A DNA stretch of 64,000 nucleotides from Verrucomicrobiaceae bacterium (GTDB taxonomy: Bacteria; Verrucomicrobiota; Verrucomicrobiia; Verrucomicrobiales; Verrucomicrobiaceae). Positions within the stretch are counted from its first letter, which is position 1. Each line of letters opens with the position of its first letter. Shown one piece after another: positions 8,135 through 16,611 of this stretch. Where the stretch lies: NCBI GenBank assembly GCA_016713245.1, contig JADJPM010000001.1, forward strand, positions 2,046,001-2,110,000. Direction: 5' to 3'. Position numbers and translations under genes: made by a program. A model generated the notes under the pieces. That model saw only the letters and a list, made by a program, of their open reading frames with translations. It ran no database searches and was not told where the DNA came from.

Positions 8135-9199
8135 TCAAGGTACATTCGTGATTTCCCCGGTGTGACGGGCGTCATAGCCGGGGAGTTCATCGATCAGTTT
8201 GCGATGCGAGCGGCTGCGCAGCAGGCGGATGAGGGCTTGCAGGCGTGGGTCGTGCTCCATCGAGGCGGCGAAGCAGAGATCGAGGGATTCGGTGCGCACG
8301 GGCAGGAAACGCAGCCCAGCATCCTCGGCGCAGAGCTGCACGCACACGCCAGCCTCCGCCCAGCCGCCGCGCACAGCCTCGACGACGGCTTGATGGCTGA
8401 GCATGACACGTTTGCCATGCAGCGGACGATGCACCAGCTCGTCGAGGCATTCGCGAGCGGCCGATCCAGGTTCCCGCATCGCCCAATGGCGCACGTTTTC
8501 GACACAGGACTTCACGGAGCGGGTGTGATTCTCCACTGGCAAGGCCACGCCTTCCTGCCACTCGGCACAGCGCAGCAGGCGGAAACCGCTGCCGAGGCGC
8601 TCACGGGCGGTTTCGCCATTGCGAGCTGGATGATCCGCCGTCGAGCGATGCAGCGCGGCGACATGCACGACGCCTTGCTTGAGCAAATCGAGCGCCACAC
8701 CGCCGCCTCGCGAAAAAGCGAGCAGTCGAAATTCCGACGCGGCAGCATATTCGGCGGCCAGCAATCCGGCCGCGGGATCGCAACCAGCCAAAACAAGCGT
8801 CTGCGCCGGTTCCCACGGGCCACGATCATGCAGCACTCCCTCGCGGAAGATGCCGTCATGCGCCCACGAACTGCCGGGAAGCGTCTCCACGGGATAGAGC
8901 ACCTGCTTTCCATCCACCTCGGCCTCCCAGTAGCGGCACACGGTACTGCGCGGCTCCCAGGCCCACAGCGGCGTCTTCGCGGCCTTCGTGCCGCCTTGGC
9001 CAAAAAGCTCCTCCACGCTGCATCCGAGCGCACGGGCCACCACGAGGGCGGCGGTGACCGAGGGCGTCAAACGGCCCGCCTCGATGGCGCTGACGGAGCT
9101 GCGTGGAATGCCCGCTCGCACCGCCAGCTCGTCCTGCGACCATCCGAGCGCCTTGCGGCGCTGGGCGACGGGATGAGGCTCGTTTTTCGCGGATGGCAT
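8135..9199 (-). CDS. XRE-type regulator fused to a PBP-like ligand domain
   Basis: A 354-residue protein. Residues 10-65 form a Cro/CI helix-turn-helix (RRKALGWSQDELAVRAGIPRS...SAIEAGRLTPS). Residues about 130-330 resemble the periplasmic-binding-protein-like domain found in molybdenum-linked regulators (PF12727 type): LAGCDPAAGLLA, KQGVVHVAALH, RPLHGKRVMLSHQAVVEAV. This architecture is a one-component sensor whose PBP-like domain binds a small anion or metabolite; molybdate/tungstate is the usual suggestion. It is divergent from a TonB receptor, with a short inverted repeat between them, so it likely controls that receptor. Its end abuts the rhodanese gene. Confidence 0.82.
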   Translation of the reverse strand: MPSAKNEPHPVAQRRKALGWSQDELAVRAGIPRSSVSAIEAGRLTPSVTAALVVARALGCSVEELFGQGGTKAAKTPLWAWEPRSTVCRYWEAEVDGKQVLYPVETLPGSSWAHDGIFREGVLHDRGPWEPAQTLVLAGCDPAAGLLAAEYAAASEFRLLAFSRGGGVALDLLKQGVVHVAALHRSTADHPARNGETARERLGSGFRLLRCAEWQEGVALPVENHTRSVKSCVENVRHWAMREPGSAARECLDELVHRPLHGKRVMLSHQAVVEAVRGGWAEAGVCVQLCAEDAGLRFLPVRTESLDLCFAASMEHDPRLQALIRLLRSRSHRKLIDELPGYDARHTGEITNVP

Positions 9200-9280
9200 G
9201 ATGCTGGCATGAGTCGCCGCGATGCTGCCAAAGTCAATCCGGGCGGATAGACGGCAGCGAAAGCCCCGTTTGGCAAGATC

Positions 9281-9297
9281 CTGTCACTTAATGACAG
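9281..9297. promoter_or_regulatory. Inverted repeat CTGTCA-N5-TGACAG, candidate operator
   Basis: A perfect 6+5+6 dyad (CTGTCA, CTTAA, TGACAG) lies 11 bp before the TonB receptor ATG at 9309 and in the gap to the divergent XRE-PBP regulator. Position and symmetry fit an operator for that regulator. It is short, so chance cannot be excluded. Confidence 0.5.
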
Positions 9298-9308
9298 TTT
9301 CATATCTT

Positions 9309-11258
9309 ATGCGCCTCCTGTTGTTGCTTTCCCTGCCCTTCCTCTCTCTCGCCGCCGCCGATCCGCAGCCCTTTGAGCTGGGTGAGGTCGTCATCACCGC
9401 TGATACGATCAGCGGAGCCCAGGCGATGAACTCTCGCGTCACCGCCTCGGACATCCGCAAATTCGAGCGGACGGATCTTTCCGAGGCGCTGCGGCTGAGT
9501 CCGGGCGTATTTGGCAGCAACAACGGCCCGCGCAACGAGTCCGGCGTGTATGTGCGCGGCTTTGACCTGCGCCAGACGCCGGTCTTCATCGACGGCATCC
9601 CGGTTTATGTGCCCTACGATGGTTATGTGGACCTGCGCCGGTTCTCGTCCGCCGATGTGGCGGAGATCAGCGTCTCGAAAGGCTTCAGCTCCGCCACCTT
9701 TGGCCCGAACACGCTCGGTGGGGCGATCAACATCGTCACTCGCAAGCCGGAGAAGCCCTTTGAGGGCGATCTGCTCGGTGGCTGGATGCAGGAGGACGGC
9801 TACATCGGCGCGGCGAACGTCGGCTTTCGCAGCGAGCACTGGTATCTCCAGCTCGGCGGCTCCTTCACGGATGTGGACAGCTACCGCATGTCGAAGGACT
9901 TCGTGCCGACCGCGACGGAGAACGGCGGCACGCGGGACAATGCCTACCGCGAGGACTGGCGGGTGAGCGCCAAGCTCGGCTACATGCCGAACAAGACGGA
10001 CGAATATGCGCTCGGCTACATCTGGCAGCGGGGTGAAAAGGGCAATCCCGTCTATGCCGGCAATCTGCCCGCCGCGCAGCAGCCCCGCCGCTTCTGGCGG
10101 TGGCCGCAGTGGGACAAGCAGACGATCTACTTCATCGGCCACACGCAGCTCGGCACGGACACTTGGATCAAGCAACGCCTCTACTATGACCGCTTCATCA
10201 ACTCGCTCTTTGCCTACAACAACGCGGCCTACAACACGCAGAACCCACCCGCAGGCTTCCAAAGCTACTACGATGACTACACGCTCGGCGGCAGCCTGGA
10301 GTTTGGCACCAAGCTCAGCGATAAAAACACGCTCAAAGCCGCGCTGCACGCCAAGTTTGATCGTCACAACGAGCACAACCAGGGCGCTCCCTTCTACACC
10401 TTCGAGGATCGCACCTACTCGCTCGGCATCGAGGACACGCATCAGTTCACCGAGCGTTTCAGCGTCACGCTCGGAGCCAGCTATGACCGCCGTGACGTGC
10501 TGGAGGCCGTGGATACGAACAACGGCAACGGCCTCGGGGGCGACAGCTTCTCCGCCTTCAACCCGCAGCTTGGCCTCTTCTACAAACTGCCGGAGCGCGG
10601 CACCTTTCACGCCACCGTGGCGCAGAAGAGTCGCTTCCCCACCATCAAAGACCGCTACTCCTACCGCCTCGGCGCTGCCATTCCAAATCCCAACCTCGAA
10701 CCCGAACGCGCCGTTCATTACGACATCGGCTACGACGGCAAATTGGCGAAGCATTTGAGCCTTCACGCCAGTCTCTTCGCCGCCATGATCGAAGACACCA
10801 TCCAGCGTGTGGACAATGTGCTGCCCGGCACTTTTCAGCTCCAAAACGTGGGCAAGTCCCGCCACCTCGGCACCGAGCTCGGCTTCGATTACAAACCCTG
10901 TGATGCCCTCCAGTTCGGACTGAACTACACCTACCTCGACCGCAAAAACATCAGCCAGCCGCAGGTGAAGCTCATCGACACGCCGCGTCACTCGCTCTTC
11001 ACCTACGCGGACATCCGCCCGGTGAAATGGCTCAGCCTCATCCCCAGCGCGGAATACAGCAGCGCCCGCTGGGCTTTGACCACCGGCGCGGAGGTCGGAG
11101 CCTATGCCGTGATGAATTTGAAGGCCGTCGTGCGTCTCCCCGGCGAGACCACCCTCAGCTTCGGCGTGAACAACCTCGCCGACCGCAACTACGCCGTCAC
11201 CGAAGGCTACTTCGAGGCCGGCCGCACGCTCTTCGCGAACCTTCAGCTCAAGTTTTGA
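9309..11258 (+). CDS. TonB-dependent outer-membrane receptor
   Basis: About 649 residues. Start ATG 9309 gives a compact signal peptide (MRLLLLLSLPFLSLAAA); the earlier in-frame ATG at 9291 falls inside the inverted repeat. A TonB-box-like GEVVITA is followed by the plug domain (RVTASDIRKFERTDLSEALRLSPGV, VYVRGFDLRQTPVFIDGIPV, GPNTLGGAINIVTRKP) and a 22-strand-type barrel with many aromatic strands, ending ANLQLKF. These receptors import scarce ligands using TonB energy. No siderophore genes are near; with a PBP-like regulator upstream and a molybdopterin-fold protein downstream (3-bp gap), an oxyanion such as molybdate or tungstate, or its chelate, is the favoured but unproven ligand. Confidence 0.92.
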   Translation: MRLLLLLSLPFLSLAAADPQPFELGEVVITADTISGAQAMNSRVTASDIRKFERTDLSEALRLSPGVFGSNNGPRNESGVYVRGFDLRQTPVFIDGIPVYVPYDGYVDLRRFSSADVAEISVSKGFSSATFGPNTLGGAINIVTRKPEKPFEGDLLGGWMQEDGYIGAANVGFRSEHWYLQLGGSFTDVDSYRMSKDFVPTATENGGTRDNAYREDWRVSAKLGYMPNKTDEYALGYIWQRGEKGNPVYAGNLPAAQQPRRFWRWPQWDKQTIYFIGHTQLGTDTWIKQRLYYDRFINSLFAYNNAAYNTQNPPAGFQSYYDDYTLGGSLEFGTKLSDKNTLKAALHAKFDRHNEHNQGAPFYTFEDRTYSLGIEDTHQFTERFSVTLGASYDRRDVLEAVDTNNGNGLGGDSFSAFNPQLGLFYKLPERGTFHATVAQKSRFPTIKDRYSYRLGAAIPNPNLEPERAVHYDIGYDGKLAKHLSLHASLFAAMIEDTIQRVDNVLPGTFQLQNVGKSRHLGTELGFDYKPCDALQFGLNYTYLDRKNISQPQVKLIDTPRHSLFTYADIRPVKWLSLIPSAEYSSARWALTTGAEVGAYAVMNLKAVVRLPGETTLSFGVNNLADRNYAVTEGYFEAGRTLFANLQLKF

Positions 11259-11261
11259 TCC

Positions 11262-11729
11262 ATGCGCACCCTTTTCATCCTCCTCGCCTTCTGCTTTCAA
11301 ATCCACGCTGCGGACCTCATCGTCCAGATCGGCACGGACAAGCCCCTCGCTGTCAAAATGACCGATCTGGAACTGCTGCCGCACCAGACCGTCAAAGCCG
11401 CCGATCATGCTGGTAAAGAGGCCAGTTGGACCGGCGTACCGCTTTATCAGGTGCTGCAATTCGCCGGTATCAGCTTCGGCGACAGCCTGCGCGGCCCCGC
11501 GCTCGCCCAATACGTCGTCATCACCGCCACCGATGGCTACAAAGCCGTCTTCGCCCTGCCCGAACTCGACCCACGCAGCACCGATGACCCCGTCCTGCTC
11601 TGCGAAACCATGAACGACGCCCCGCTCCCCGCCGATCTCGGCCCGCTGCGCCTCGTCATTCCCAAAGAGAAACGCCACTTCCGCTGGGTGCGAAACGTGG
11701 CGAAGATCGAGCTGCGCAAGGTGGAGTGA
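11262..11729 (+). CDS. Small periplasmic molybdopterin-domain-like protein
   Basis: A 155-residue protein with a signal peptide (...FCFQIHA). The rest resembles the sulfite-oxidase-type molybdopterin-binding fold (PF00174 type): WTGVPLYQVLQFAG, VVITATDGYKAVFALPEL, LGPLRLVIPKEKRHFRWVRNV. The catalytic Mo-ligating Cys of true oxidoreductases is not evident, and the domain is half the usual size, so it may bind an oxyanion or a cofactor rather than catalyse. It follows the TonB receptor by 3 bp and was probably recruited to the same uptake function. An 11-nt-loop hairpin (11734-11758) follows it. Confidence 0.7.
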   Translation: MRTLFILLAFCFQIHAADLIVQIGTDKPLAVKMTDLELLPHQTVKAADHAGKEASWTGVPLYQVLQFAGISFGDSLRGPALAQYVVITATDGYKAVFALPELDPRSTDDPVLLCETMNDAPLPADLGPLRLVIPKEKRHFRWVRNVAKIELRKVE

Positions 11730-11733
11730 GTCA

Positions 11734-11758
11734 CCATCGCTTTGGGATTCGGCGATGG
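11734..11758. terminator. Weak hairpin between convergent genes
   Basis: CCATCGC (11734-11740) and GCGATGG (11752-11758) form a perfect 7-bp stem between the convergent ends at 11729 and 11772. No T-run follows, so intrinsic termination is only possible, not shown. Confidence 0.3.
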
Positions 11759-11771
11759 CTTGCTAGCTTCG

Positions 11772-12449
11772 TCACGCCTTCCTAGCCCTCCGCACATTGG
11801 CCACCTGGCGTTTGGTGGCGGCGCGGCGGTCGAGCTGGGTGAGGGACGCAAAGCGGCCGTCGTCGCTGGAGTAGGCGAGGATGTCGCCGGAGTCGATGCG
11901 GTAAACCCAGGCGTGCAGGCTGAGTTCGCCACGCTGGAGTTTCACGGCCACGGCGGGATGCGTTTGCAGATTCTCGATCTGCACGAGCACATGCTCGCGC
12001 ACGGCGACTTCGAGCTGCTCGGCACCACGAAGGCGGCTGTAGTTCTCCTCCATGATGCGGCGGGTGGCCTCGGCATGGTTCAGCCAGCTTTTGACGAGGG
12101 GGAGCTTCTCCATCTTTTTGGGACTGAGCATGGCTTGCAGAGCGCCGCAGCCGCTGTGGCCGCAGACGACGATGTCCTTCACGCCGAGCGCGGACACGGC
12201 ATACTCGATGGTGGCCGGCTCGCCGCCGTTTGAGGCACCGTAGCAGGGCACGATGTTGCCCGCGTTGCGCAGCACAAAGAGCTCACCGAGATCCGACTGG
12301 GTGATGATGGTGGGATCCACGCGGGAATCGGAGCAGCCGATGAACAGCGTGCTGGGGCTCTGGCCGCCCACGAGCTGCGAGTAGAAGTCTTTTTCCTGTT
12401 TGAAGACCTGGGAGTGAAACTGGTGAATGCCGGAGAGAAGCTCTTTCAT
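11772..12449 (-). CDS. Beta-class carbonic anhydrase
   Basis: A 225-residue cytosolic zinc enzyme that interconverts CO2 and bicarbonate. The metal site is complete: C39 and D41/R43 in GCSDSRV, then H98 and C101 in GHSGCGAL. VLRNAGNIVPCYG and EYAVSALGVKDIVVCGHSGCG are typical of bacterial beta-CAs, and the length matches the family. It is divergent from a bestrophin channel gene (gap 103 bp); bestrophins conduct bicarbonate and chloride, so the pair probably handles inorganic carbon or pH together. Confidence 0.96.
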   Translation of the reverse strand: MKELLSGIHQFHSQVFKQEKDFYSQLVGGQSPSTLFIGCSDSRVDPTIITQSDLGELFVLRNAGNIVPCYGASNGGEPATIEYAVSALGVKDIVVCGHSGCGALQAMLSPKKMEKLPLVKSWLNHAEATRRIMEENYSRLRGAEQLEVAVREHVLVQIENLQTHPAVAVKLQRGELSLHAWVYRIDSGDILAYSSDDGRFASLTQLDRRAATKRQVANVRRARKA

Positions 12450-12552
12450 GGGTGCGCGGAGGATGCCAGCCGGTCATCTTTTGGCAATGCTGCGCTGCCA
12501 CAACGGGCGGAATTCTTGACACCGCGCCGCTCCTCCCGCAAAGCAACGCCGC

Positions 12553-13419
12553 ATGATCACCTACAATCCCAAGGACTGGTGGAAGCTCATTTTTGCCTTT
12601 CACCGCAGCGATACCTTCCGCGTGCTGCTGCCCGGCATGATCGCCGTAGCGTTCTACACGGCGCTGATCGCCTGGCTGGAGAACGAGGTCTTTCATGTGA
12701 GCTTCCGCAACACGACCGTGGTCCACACGCTGATCGGTTTTGTGCTTTCGATGCTGCTCATCTTCCGCACCAACACCGCCTATGACCGCTGGTGGGAAGG
12801 CCGCAAGCTGTGGGGCAGCTTCGTGAACAACTCGCGCAATCTGGCGCTGAAGCTCAATGCCTTCCTGCCAGAGTCCGCCACGGAGCAGCGGGCGATGTTC
12901 CGTACCCTCATCCATAACTTCATCCAGGCCTCGAAGGAGCATCTGCGCAAAGGCGTGGACGTAAAGAAGCTCGCCGTGGAGGGCGGCTACGACGCGGCTT
13001 ACTTCGCGAAAGGAAGCCATGTGCCGAACCAGGTGCTCAAGGCTCTTTTCGTCGAGATCAACCGCCTGCATACCTCCGGCGTGATCTCGGGCGATCAGCT
13101 CATCGTGCTCAATGCCGAGCTGCAATCCTTTGCCGACAACCTGGGGGCCTGCGAGCGCATCAAGAAGACGCCCATCCCGTATGCCTACAGCCTGTTTTTG
13201 AAGAAAGTGATCTTCCTGTATGTCTTCACCATGCCAATCGGCTTTGTGCTGGACTACAGCTACTGGGCGGTGCCGGTGGTGACGCTGATTTTCTATTCTT
13301 TTGCCAGCATCGAAGTCATCGCCGAGGAGATCGAGGATCCGTTTGGCACCGAGGCGAATGATCTGCCGACCGATTCGATCAGCGAAACGATCCGCTCCAA
13401 CCTGCACGACATCCTGTGA
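12553..13419 (+). CDS. Bestrophin-family anion channel
   Basis: A 288-residue membrane protein of the bestrophin/UPF0187 family. The N-terminal WWKLIFAFHRSDTFRVLLP, then FRTNTAYDRWWEGRKLWGSFVNNSRNL and C-terminal IEDPFGTEANDLPTDS are the characteristic strings; four hydrophobic helices frame a cytosolic part. Bestrophins form pentameric channels; bacterial ones range from cation to anion selectivity, and algal ones carry bicarbonate. The divergent beta-carbonic anhydrase makes bicarbonate the likely ligand. Its stop overlaps the next gene's GTG start by 4 bp (GTGA). Confidence 0.92.
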   Translation: MITYNPKDWWKLIFAFHRSDTFRVLLPGMIAVAFYTALIAWLENEVFHVSFRNTTVVHTLIGFVLSMLLIFRTNTAYDRWWEGRKLWGSFVNNSRNLALKLNAFLPESATEQRAMFRTLIHNFIQASKEHLRKGVDVKKLAVEGGYDAAYFAKGSHVPNQVLKALFVEINRLHTSGVISGDQLIVLNAELQSFADNLGACERIKKTPIPYAYSLFLKKVIFLYVFTMPIGFVLDYSYWAVPVVTLIFYSFASIEVIAEEIEDPFGTEANDLPTDSISETIRSNLHDIL

Positions 13420-14090
13420 GCATCGCGTCAAGCATCGCCGCCGTTTTCCGCGAGAATCGCGTGCCATGCATCGCGCTGAACATCATCGTCATCACGCTGG
13501 TGGGCAGCTACTATCAGGTGCCGGCCGTTGCGGCGGTGTGGGAGGCGGTGGGAGCGTTCAAGCTGAAGTGGGCGTATGCTTTTTCGCTCGGCTCCACGAT
13601 CTTCGCAGCGGCGCTGCTGCCTTCGCTCGTTCAGCTGGTGATGGGCACGCTGCCTTCAGAAGGTCGCTGGAAGCGTGTGGGACTGCTTTCGCTGTTTTGG
13701 GGTTATCGAGGCATGGAGATCGATTTGTTCTACCAGGTGCAGGGATGGCTCTTCGGCACGGGAAACGATGCCGCGACGCTGCTGAAGAAGGTGGCCTTGG
13801 ACCAGTTTGTGATGAGTCCGCTCTGGTTTGTGCCCACCGTGCTCATCGCCATGCGCTGGGTGGACATGGGCGGCTCGTGGGCACGCACGCGGGCCTCGCT
13901 CACGCGTGACTTTTGGACCCGCACCTGCCCCACGGTGATGGTGACGAACTGGCTGGTGTGGATTCCCACCCTCGCCCTGGTTTACAGCCTGCCGCCCGCC
14001 TTGCAGTTCCCGCTCTTCTCGGTGGTGATGTGCTTCTTCATCCTCATCGTCACGCTGCTGGCACGCGGGGATCAGCGCAGCATCAAGTAG
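13416..14090 (+). CDS. Polytopic membrane protein coupled to bestrophin, Mpv17/PMP22-like
   Basis: A 224-residue protein with five to six hydrophobic segments, starting at GTG 13416 inside the bestrophin stop (GTGA), so translation is probably coupled. The C-terminal half (LDQFVMSPLWFVPT, then RDFWTRTCPTVMVTNWLVWIPTLALVY and PPALQFPLFSVV) recalls the D-Q..P, N-W..W-P and Q-F layout of Mpv17/PMP22 channels, but this is a weak, by-eye resemblance. No other family was recognised. The coupling suggests a partner of the channel in ion or bicarbonate traffic. Its 3' end overlaps the convergent helicase gene by 19 bp. Confidence 0.65.
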   Translation: MSIASSIAAVFRENRVPCIALNIIVITLVGSYYQVPAVAAVWEAVGAFKLKWAYAFSLGSTIFAAALLPSLVQLVMGTLPSEGRWKRVGLLSLFWGYRGMEIDLFYQVQGWLFGTGNDAATLLKKVALDQFVMSPLWFVPTVLIAMRWVDMGGSWARTRASLTRDFWTRTCPTVMVTNWLVWIPTLALVYSLPPALQFPLFSVVMCFFILIVTLLARGDQRSIK

Positions 14091-16577
14091 TGACGCGTCT
14101 TGCCGTGCTTCTGCTTGTTCGTCAGCGGCGGCAGGTCGAGATGGAAGAAGTGGCGCAGGGTCTTGGTGTGATGCTTTAAGACGGCCTTCGCGGCTTCCTT
14201 GAGCGCCATCCAGCGTTTCCATGGATGATCCGGTGCATGCATGACATGCCGCAGCAGGCTGAGCCATTCGACGTAGGCTCGTGAGATGTCGCCCTCGGCG
14301 ATGCCGGCCTTCATCTCGGCCGCGCCGGAGCGCTCGGGATGCAGCATGGCATCGAGCAACTCCGCCGCGCCTTCGCCGTAATCGACCGGCAGGCCGTTTT
14401 CGAGGTAACCATGGTGATTGACGAAGCCATACGTGCCGCGGCACACGGCCGCGAGCCGCTCCGAGCCGCAATCGAGAGGCAGATCGAACTTCGAGCCGCT
14501 GCGCAGGTTCGCCAAGTGATGCACGAGATCATCAGCGGGATAGCTTTCATCCTCCAAAGCAGACACCACCGCCAATCCCTCGCCATGCTGGAAGAAGCTG
14601 AAGATCTCGCCGCGCCGAGTCGGCACGCCATCGGCATCAATGAGGCCGAGCGTGCGCCAAGCATGAATGGGCGAACCGGAACGCGGCTCGCGATCGGTGG
14701 TCGAGGCCTCGGGCGAATGAATGCCCGTTTCGTTCTTCACCACAATGCTGCGCTCCTGCGGATGGAAGAGCAGCTTTCCATGGCTGTCCTCGTAGGCCAT
14801 GACCTCCACCGAAGCGAGGTCGAAGCAGGCGAAGACTAGATTCTCCTTCTCCACCGTGCCGATGAATTCGGGTGCCACATCTTGAATGACCTCCTCGACA
14901 TTCGCGAGGACGGCTTTCGCGAGTTCACCGGCATGCAGGATGGTGATTTCCTCCAGCGGCACGGTCTGCGCTTGGCGAGGCAGCTTGAGCAAACGACGAA
15001 TCGACTTCGTGGGTTTGATGAGATCACCTTCCGGCGTGCCAAGGCTGATCCCGACACCGTAGGTCACCTCTTTCCCGCGGGGGCAGGGGGGGGGGGCCCC
15101 CGCCCCCCCCCCCCCCCCCCCCGCACGACGCGATCTTTCCGACACGGCCAATACCATGCGCAAACTTCGCTGCGAAGGCCGGAACGGTGAGTGTGGCATG
15201 CACACGGCTCAGCGGCACGCGTTGGAGAGCGTGTTTATGCTTTCGCTCCCATTCGCCGGTGGAATTCCAAATCTGCTTCTCGGTGGCTTCGAGGCCGAAA
15301 AGAGCCTTTTCGGCTTCGGGAGGCATGCTGGAGGCATTTTCTTCCAAACCGAGCAGCGGAGGCACTTTGGCGAAAAGACGTTCGGCGAAGCGGTTGGCGG
15401 CCTCGAAGGGGTTTTCTTGCTTCAAGGCGGCGTGCTTCATCACACGCAAAAAGATCGGCCAAGCGAGCAAGGCGCTGCGATGAAGCCTCGCAGGTCTCGC
15501 ATCGAAGATCGAAGGGCTGTCGCGGCTGGTGATGACATGGCCTTTGTCATCCAGGCCACGTCGTCCGGCACGGCCATACATTTGCAACAGCTCATCCGGC
15601 GCGAGTTTGTGCTCGCTGCGGCCATCGTGGAAGGTCGTCCCTGCCACGTGAACGCTGCGCACGGAGAAATTGATACCTGCGGCGAGTCCCATCGTCGCGA
15701 CGATGACACGGAGCTGGCCCGCTTTCGCGAGTGGTTCGATCACACCCGCTCGTGCGCCATACGAAAGCCCGCTGTGATGGAAGGCGATGCGGCGCTCGAT
15801 GAGCGTGGCGAGATCCTTGCCACATACCGCCCGCTGCTCGGGCGTGAGTTCCAAAGGATCACCCATCGGCAGATCAGCCGCGAGACGTCGTGCAATCGAC
15901 TCCGCTTCCTTGCGTCGAGGTGCAAAGATGAGCAGCGGAGCCAGATCCGCGAGCATCACGGCGGCGGCGAAACGCGGCCAGTAGTTCTCGAATTGTTTCT
16001 GACGCTGCGGCAGCGCCTCGATGGGTGCTTCTTCAAGCGGCACGGGGCGATCCTTCGTCAAAACGACCTCGGCTTTGCGATTCAACGCACGCATCCACGC
16101 CACCACATCCTCGGGATTTGCCACCGAGCCGCTGAGTAGTAGCAACCGTGTGTTCGCGGGCGCAAGAGCGATGGCCGCCTCGTAGTTCGCTCCGCGAGCG
16201 TGATCCGAGATCATTTGATATTCGTCGATCACGAGCAGCGCTGGCCCTTCACCGCGCACGAGACGCTCAAGCTGTGTCTCCAGCGTGGCGACCACGACCG
16301 GCGCATCGACATTCTCCGCGATGTCGCCCGTGGCGATGCCGACGTTCCACTTCGCGTCCTTCCACTCGGCATATTTGTCATTCGCGAGAGCACGAGTCGG
16401 CACGGTGTAGATGGCCTGACCTTGCAGATGACGGCCCTGGTGCAACAGCTCGAAGATGTAGGTCTTCCCTGCCCCGGTGGGTGCGCTCACGACGACATCC
16501 GTGCCGTCTCGCAACAGATTCACCGCCTGGTGCTGCCAGGGATCGGGAAGTTTGAGCTGGTTGAGGGAAGGTAGCAC
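14072..16577 (-). CDS. Ski2-like DExH helicase, frame broken at a poly-G/C tract
   Basis: One gene in two frames. The first part (16577 to about 15100) has the complete helicase core: APTGAGKT (Walker A), PTRALANDKY (Ia), VIDEYQ (motif II), LLLSGSV (III), VATMGLAAGINF (V) and QMYGRAGRRG (VI), as in Ski2/Mtr4-type RNA or DNA helicases, ending in TVPAFAAKFAHGIGR. The second part (about 15080 to 14072) is a continuous C-terminal domain of about 330 residues. They meet at a run of G and C (15079-15122) that shifts the frame, so the total span is not a multiple of three. An artefact of assembly or a real slippery tract are both possible; the intact protein would have about 830 residues. Confidence 0.8.
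15079..15122. repeat. Extreme G/C homopolymer tract inside the helicase gene
   Basis: On the plus strand: five G (15079-15083), CA, eleven G (15086-15096), five C (15097-15101), G, then twenty C (15103-15122). Nothing else in the window resembles it. It separates two frames of one gene. A G-run joined to a C-run is what results when two reads ending in no-signal poly-G are joined, so an assembly scar is the leading explanation. Confidence 0.9.
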
Positions 16578-16611
16578 GGGCAGCGGCCCTTAAAGCAGCA
16601 CGCGCCTCACC

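Noticed and set aside
9291..9308. Earlier in-frame ATG (9291) as TonB receptor start
   Set aside because: It lies within the candidate operator and adds residues before an already complete signal peptide.
9300..11678. Very long open frame (792 codons) on the minus strand opposite the TonB receptor
   Set aside because: It is the antisense shadow of a clear TonB receptor in GC-rich DNA; the translation has no family motif and is biased toward shadow-type composition. The same applies to long antisense frames at 1871-3142, 6782-8047, 28127-29992, 31653-33116 and 40771-42648.
15024..15205. Two separate genes meeting at 15.1 kb instead of one broken helicase
   Set aside because: The first part lacks its C-terminal domain and the second begins with homopolymer-encoded Gly/Pro without a real start; together they give a normal-length Ski2-like protein.
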